This document shows positions 63,349-64,000 of a stretch of 64,000 bases of DNA, piece by piece. The DNA is from Leptolyngbya sp. BL0902 (GTDB lineage Bacteria; Cyanobacteriota; Cyanobacteriia; Phormidesmidales; Phormidesmidaceae). The translations under genes were made by a program, and so were the position numbers. The stretch's first letter is position 1. Every line of letters starts with the position of its first letter. The DNA lies in NCBI RefSeq assembly GCF_016403105.1, contig NZ_CP046155.1:1736001-1800000 (forward strand), written 5' to 3'. The notes under the pieces are model-generated. The model made no database searches. It saw only the letters and a program-made list of their open reading frames with translations, and was not told the origin of the DNA.

Positions 63349-64000
63349 ATGCTAAGTGCACTTGTGGCTTTGACGCTTTCCCCGGTCTTCGCGCAGATTC
63401 CGCAGACTGAGGCAGCGATGCCGGCACCCGTCATTCCGGCGGATCCAACGGAGACGGTAATTCTTTCCCGCGATGGTACCTACGCCGAGGTGATTCGGCG
63501 GCAAGAAGTACGACCTCTTCCAGGTGGCCTTGACAACGTTCCGGTCTTTAACAGCAACAGCCCTGAGGTGGTGCAGCAGGAGGGCATTTTGCTCTCCACC
63601 TTCCCCCCAGAGGGTATGGCTACTCCCGCCGCCCACCTCAACTACGCGTTCAACGGGCGGTTTGACATTTTTGCCCACCACATTGCCCGAGGGCTTGATG
63701 CCGATGATCGGCGCACCCTGTTTATTGGGGTAGTGGTCTACAATCCGGGCAGTGAGCCCGTCACCGTTACCCTTGAGCAAGGGGTGAGCTATCTCAGCCA
63801 GGAAGCCCCCTTCTTGCAGTTGCCAGATATGCGGCTGAGCAACAACGGCAATGTCTTTGCGGGGCCAGGTAGCCGAACCGCCACCGATATGCTGCGGGGA
63901 GCCAGTCAGGCCCATTGGCCGCGCTCGATCACCATTCCGCCGGGTCATGTTCACCTGCTGATGAATACCCCCATTCCCCTGCGTCAGCTCACGGTTCCCG
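63349..64000 (+). CDS. DUF3370 family exported protein (partial)
   Basis: 217 codons to the window edge with no stop. A signal peptide (MLSALVALTLSPVFAQ) is followed by the family pattern: EVIRRQEVRPLPGGLDNVPV, FNSNSPE, ILLSTFPPEGMATPAAHLNY, FDIFAHHIARG and RTLFIGVVVYNPGSEPVTVT. DUF3370 proteins are exported, cyanobacteria-rich proteins of unknown function. The ATG is preceded by a weak site (GAGATCGCC). Confidence 0.85.
   Translation, partial: MLSALVALTLSPVFAQIPQTEAAMPAPVIPADPTETVILSRDGTYAEVIRRQEVRPLPGGLDNVPVFNSNSPEVVQQEGILLSTFPPEGMATPAAHLNYAFNGRFDIFAHHIARGLDADDRRTLFIGVVVYNPGSEPVTVTLEQGVSYLSQEAPFLQLPDMRLSNNGNVFAGPGSRTATDMLRGASQAHWPRSITIPPGHVHLLMNTPIPLRQLTVP

Noticed and set aside
63239-63954. 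Minus-strand open frames opposite the DUF3370 start
   Set aside because: They are antisense to the clear DUF3370 protein and show no family pattern.

Overview
The window is about 60% GC and reads as the chromosome of a cyanobacterium, most likely a filamentous, non-heterocystous one of the Leptolyngbya/Nodosilinea/Phormidium kind. The signs are a hetZ-patU pair (conserved in filamentous cyanobacteria), gvpK, a Bgt-type amino-acid transporter with a fused binding protein and permease, CobN, several small cyanobacteria-specific families (DUF4278, DUF3370, DUF2214, DUF1269, DUF2288) and many large hybrid sensor kinases. There is no rRNA operon and no CRISPR array. One tRNA gene, tRNA-Val(CAC), is present. 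The genus is inferred from gene content only.

Layout. 1-7.3 kb: housekeeping genes (start of an SPFH protein with NfeD, a PP2C phosphatase, a geranylgeranyl-reductase-type flavoprotein, rimO, a DEAD-box RNA helicase and a small cysteine-containing protein). 7.3-12.6 kb: a worn accessory region with two Uma2-family genes and the remnant of a third, a PD-(D/E)XK-like protein, an HNH endonuclease gene cut off by a broken integrase fragment, and an AbrB-like/PIN toxin-antitoxin pair between two 79-bp direct repeats. The second repeat is the terminator region of tRNA-Val. 12.7-16.9 kb: hetZ-patU followed by a lone gvpK. 16.9-18.2 kb: a tnpB-only IS200/IS605-type element. 18.4-33.2 kb: a DUF4278 protein, a creatininase-family protein, an archaeal/eukaryotic-type PheS, a receiver-adenylate cyclase next to an MHYT hybrid kinase, an AI-2E-type permease, a three-repeat M15 peptidase, a DUF2214 protein, a class I amidotransferase and a second hybrid kinase.

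33.5-47.5 kb: cobN (carrying several repeat-derived in-frame insertions), argF, a 2OG-Fe(II) oxygenase, leuA, an active/inactive M16 peptidase pair and the divergent bgtB/bgtA-like amino-acid ABC transporter genes. 47.7-53.9 kb: a signalling operon made of a receiver-winged helix-HPt regulator, a very large multi-PAS kinase, a receiver overlapping the kinase stop codon, and a further degenerate receiver. 54-64 kb: a DUF1269 protein, a 400-bp non-coding stretch with long inverted repeats, an SH3 lipoprotein, folB, lipA with a LipM-like acyltransferase, a SpoIID-domain protein, a pentapeptide protein, an amidase-glucosaminidase, a GNAT protein, a small conserved protein and the start of a DUF3370 protein.

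The observations most worth following are the eukaryotic/archaeal-type PheS in a bacterial setting, the relic island bounded by duplicated tRNA terminators, the REP-like elements inserted in frame in cobN, the hetZ-patU-gvpK neighbourhood with a repeated motif before gvpK, and the unexplained structured intergenic region at 54.6-54.9 kb. All family assignments come from reading the sequence. No database search was run.
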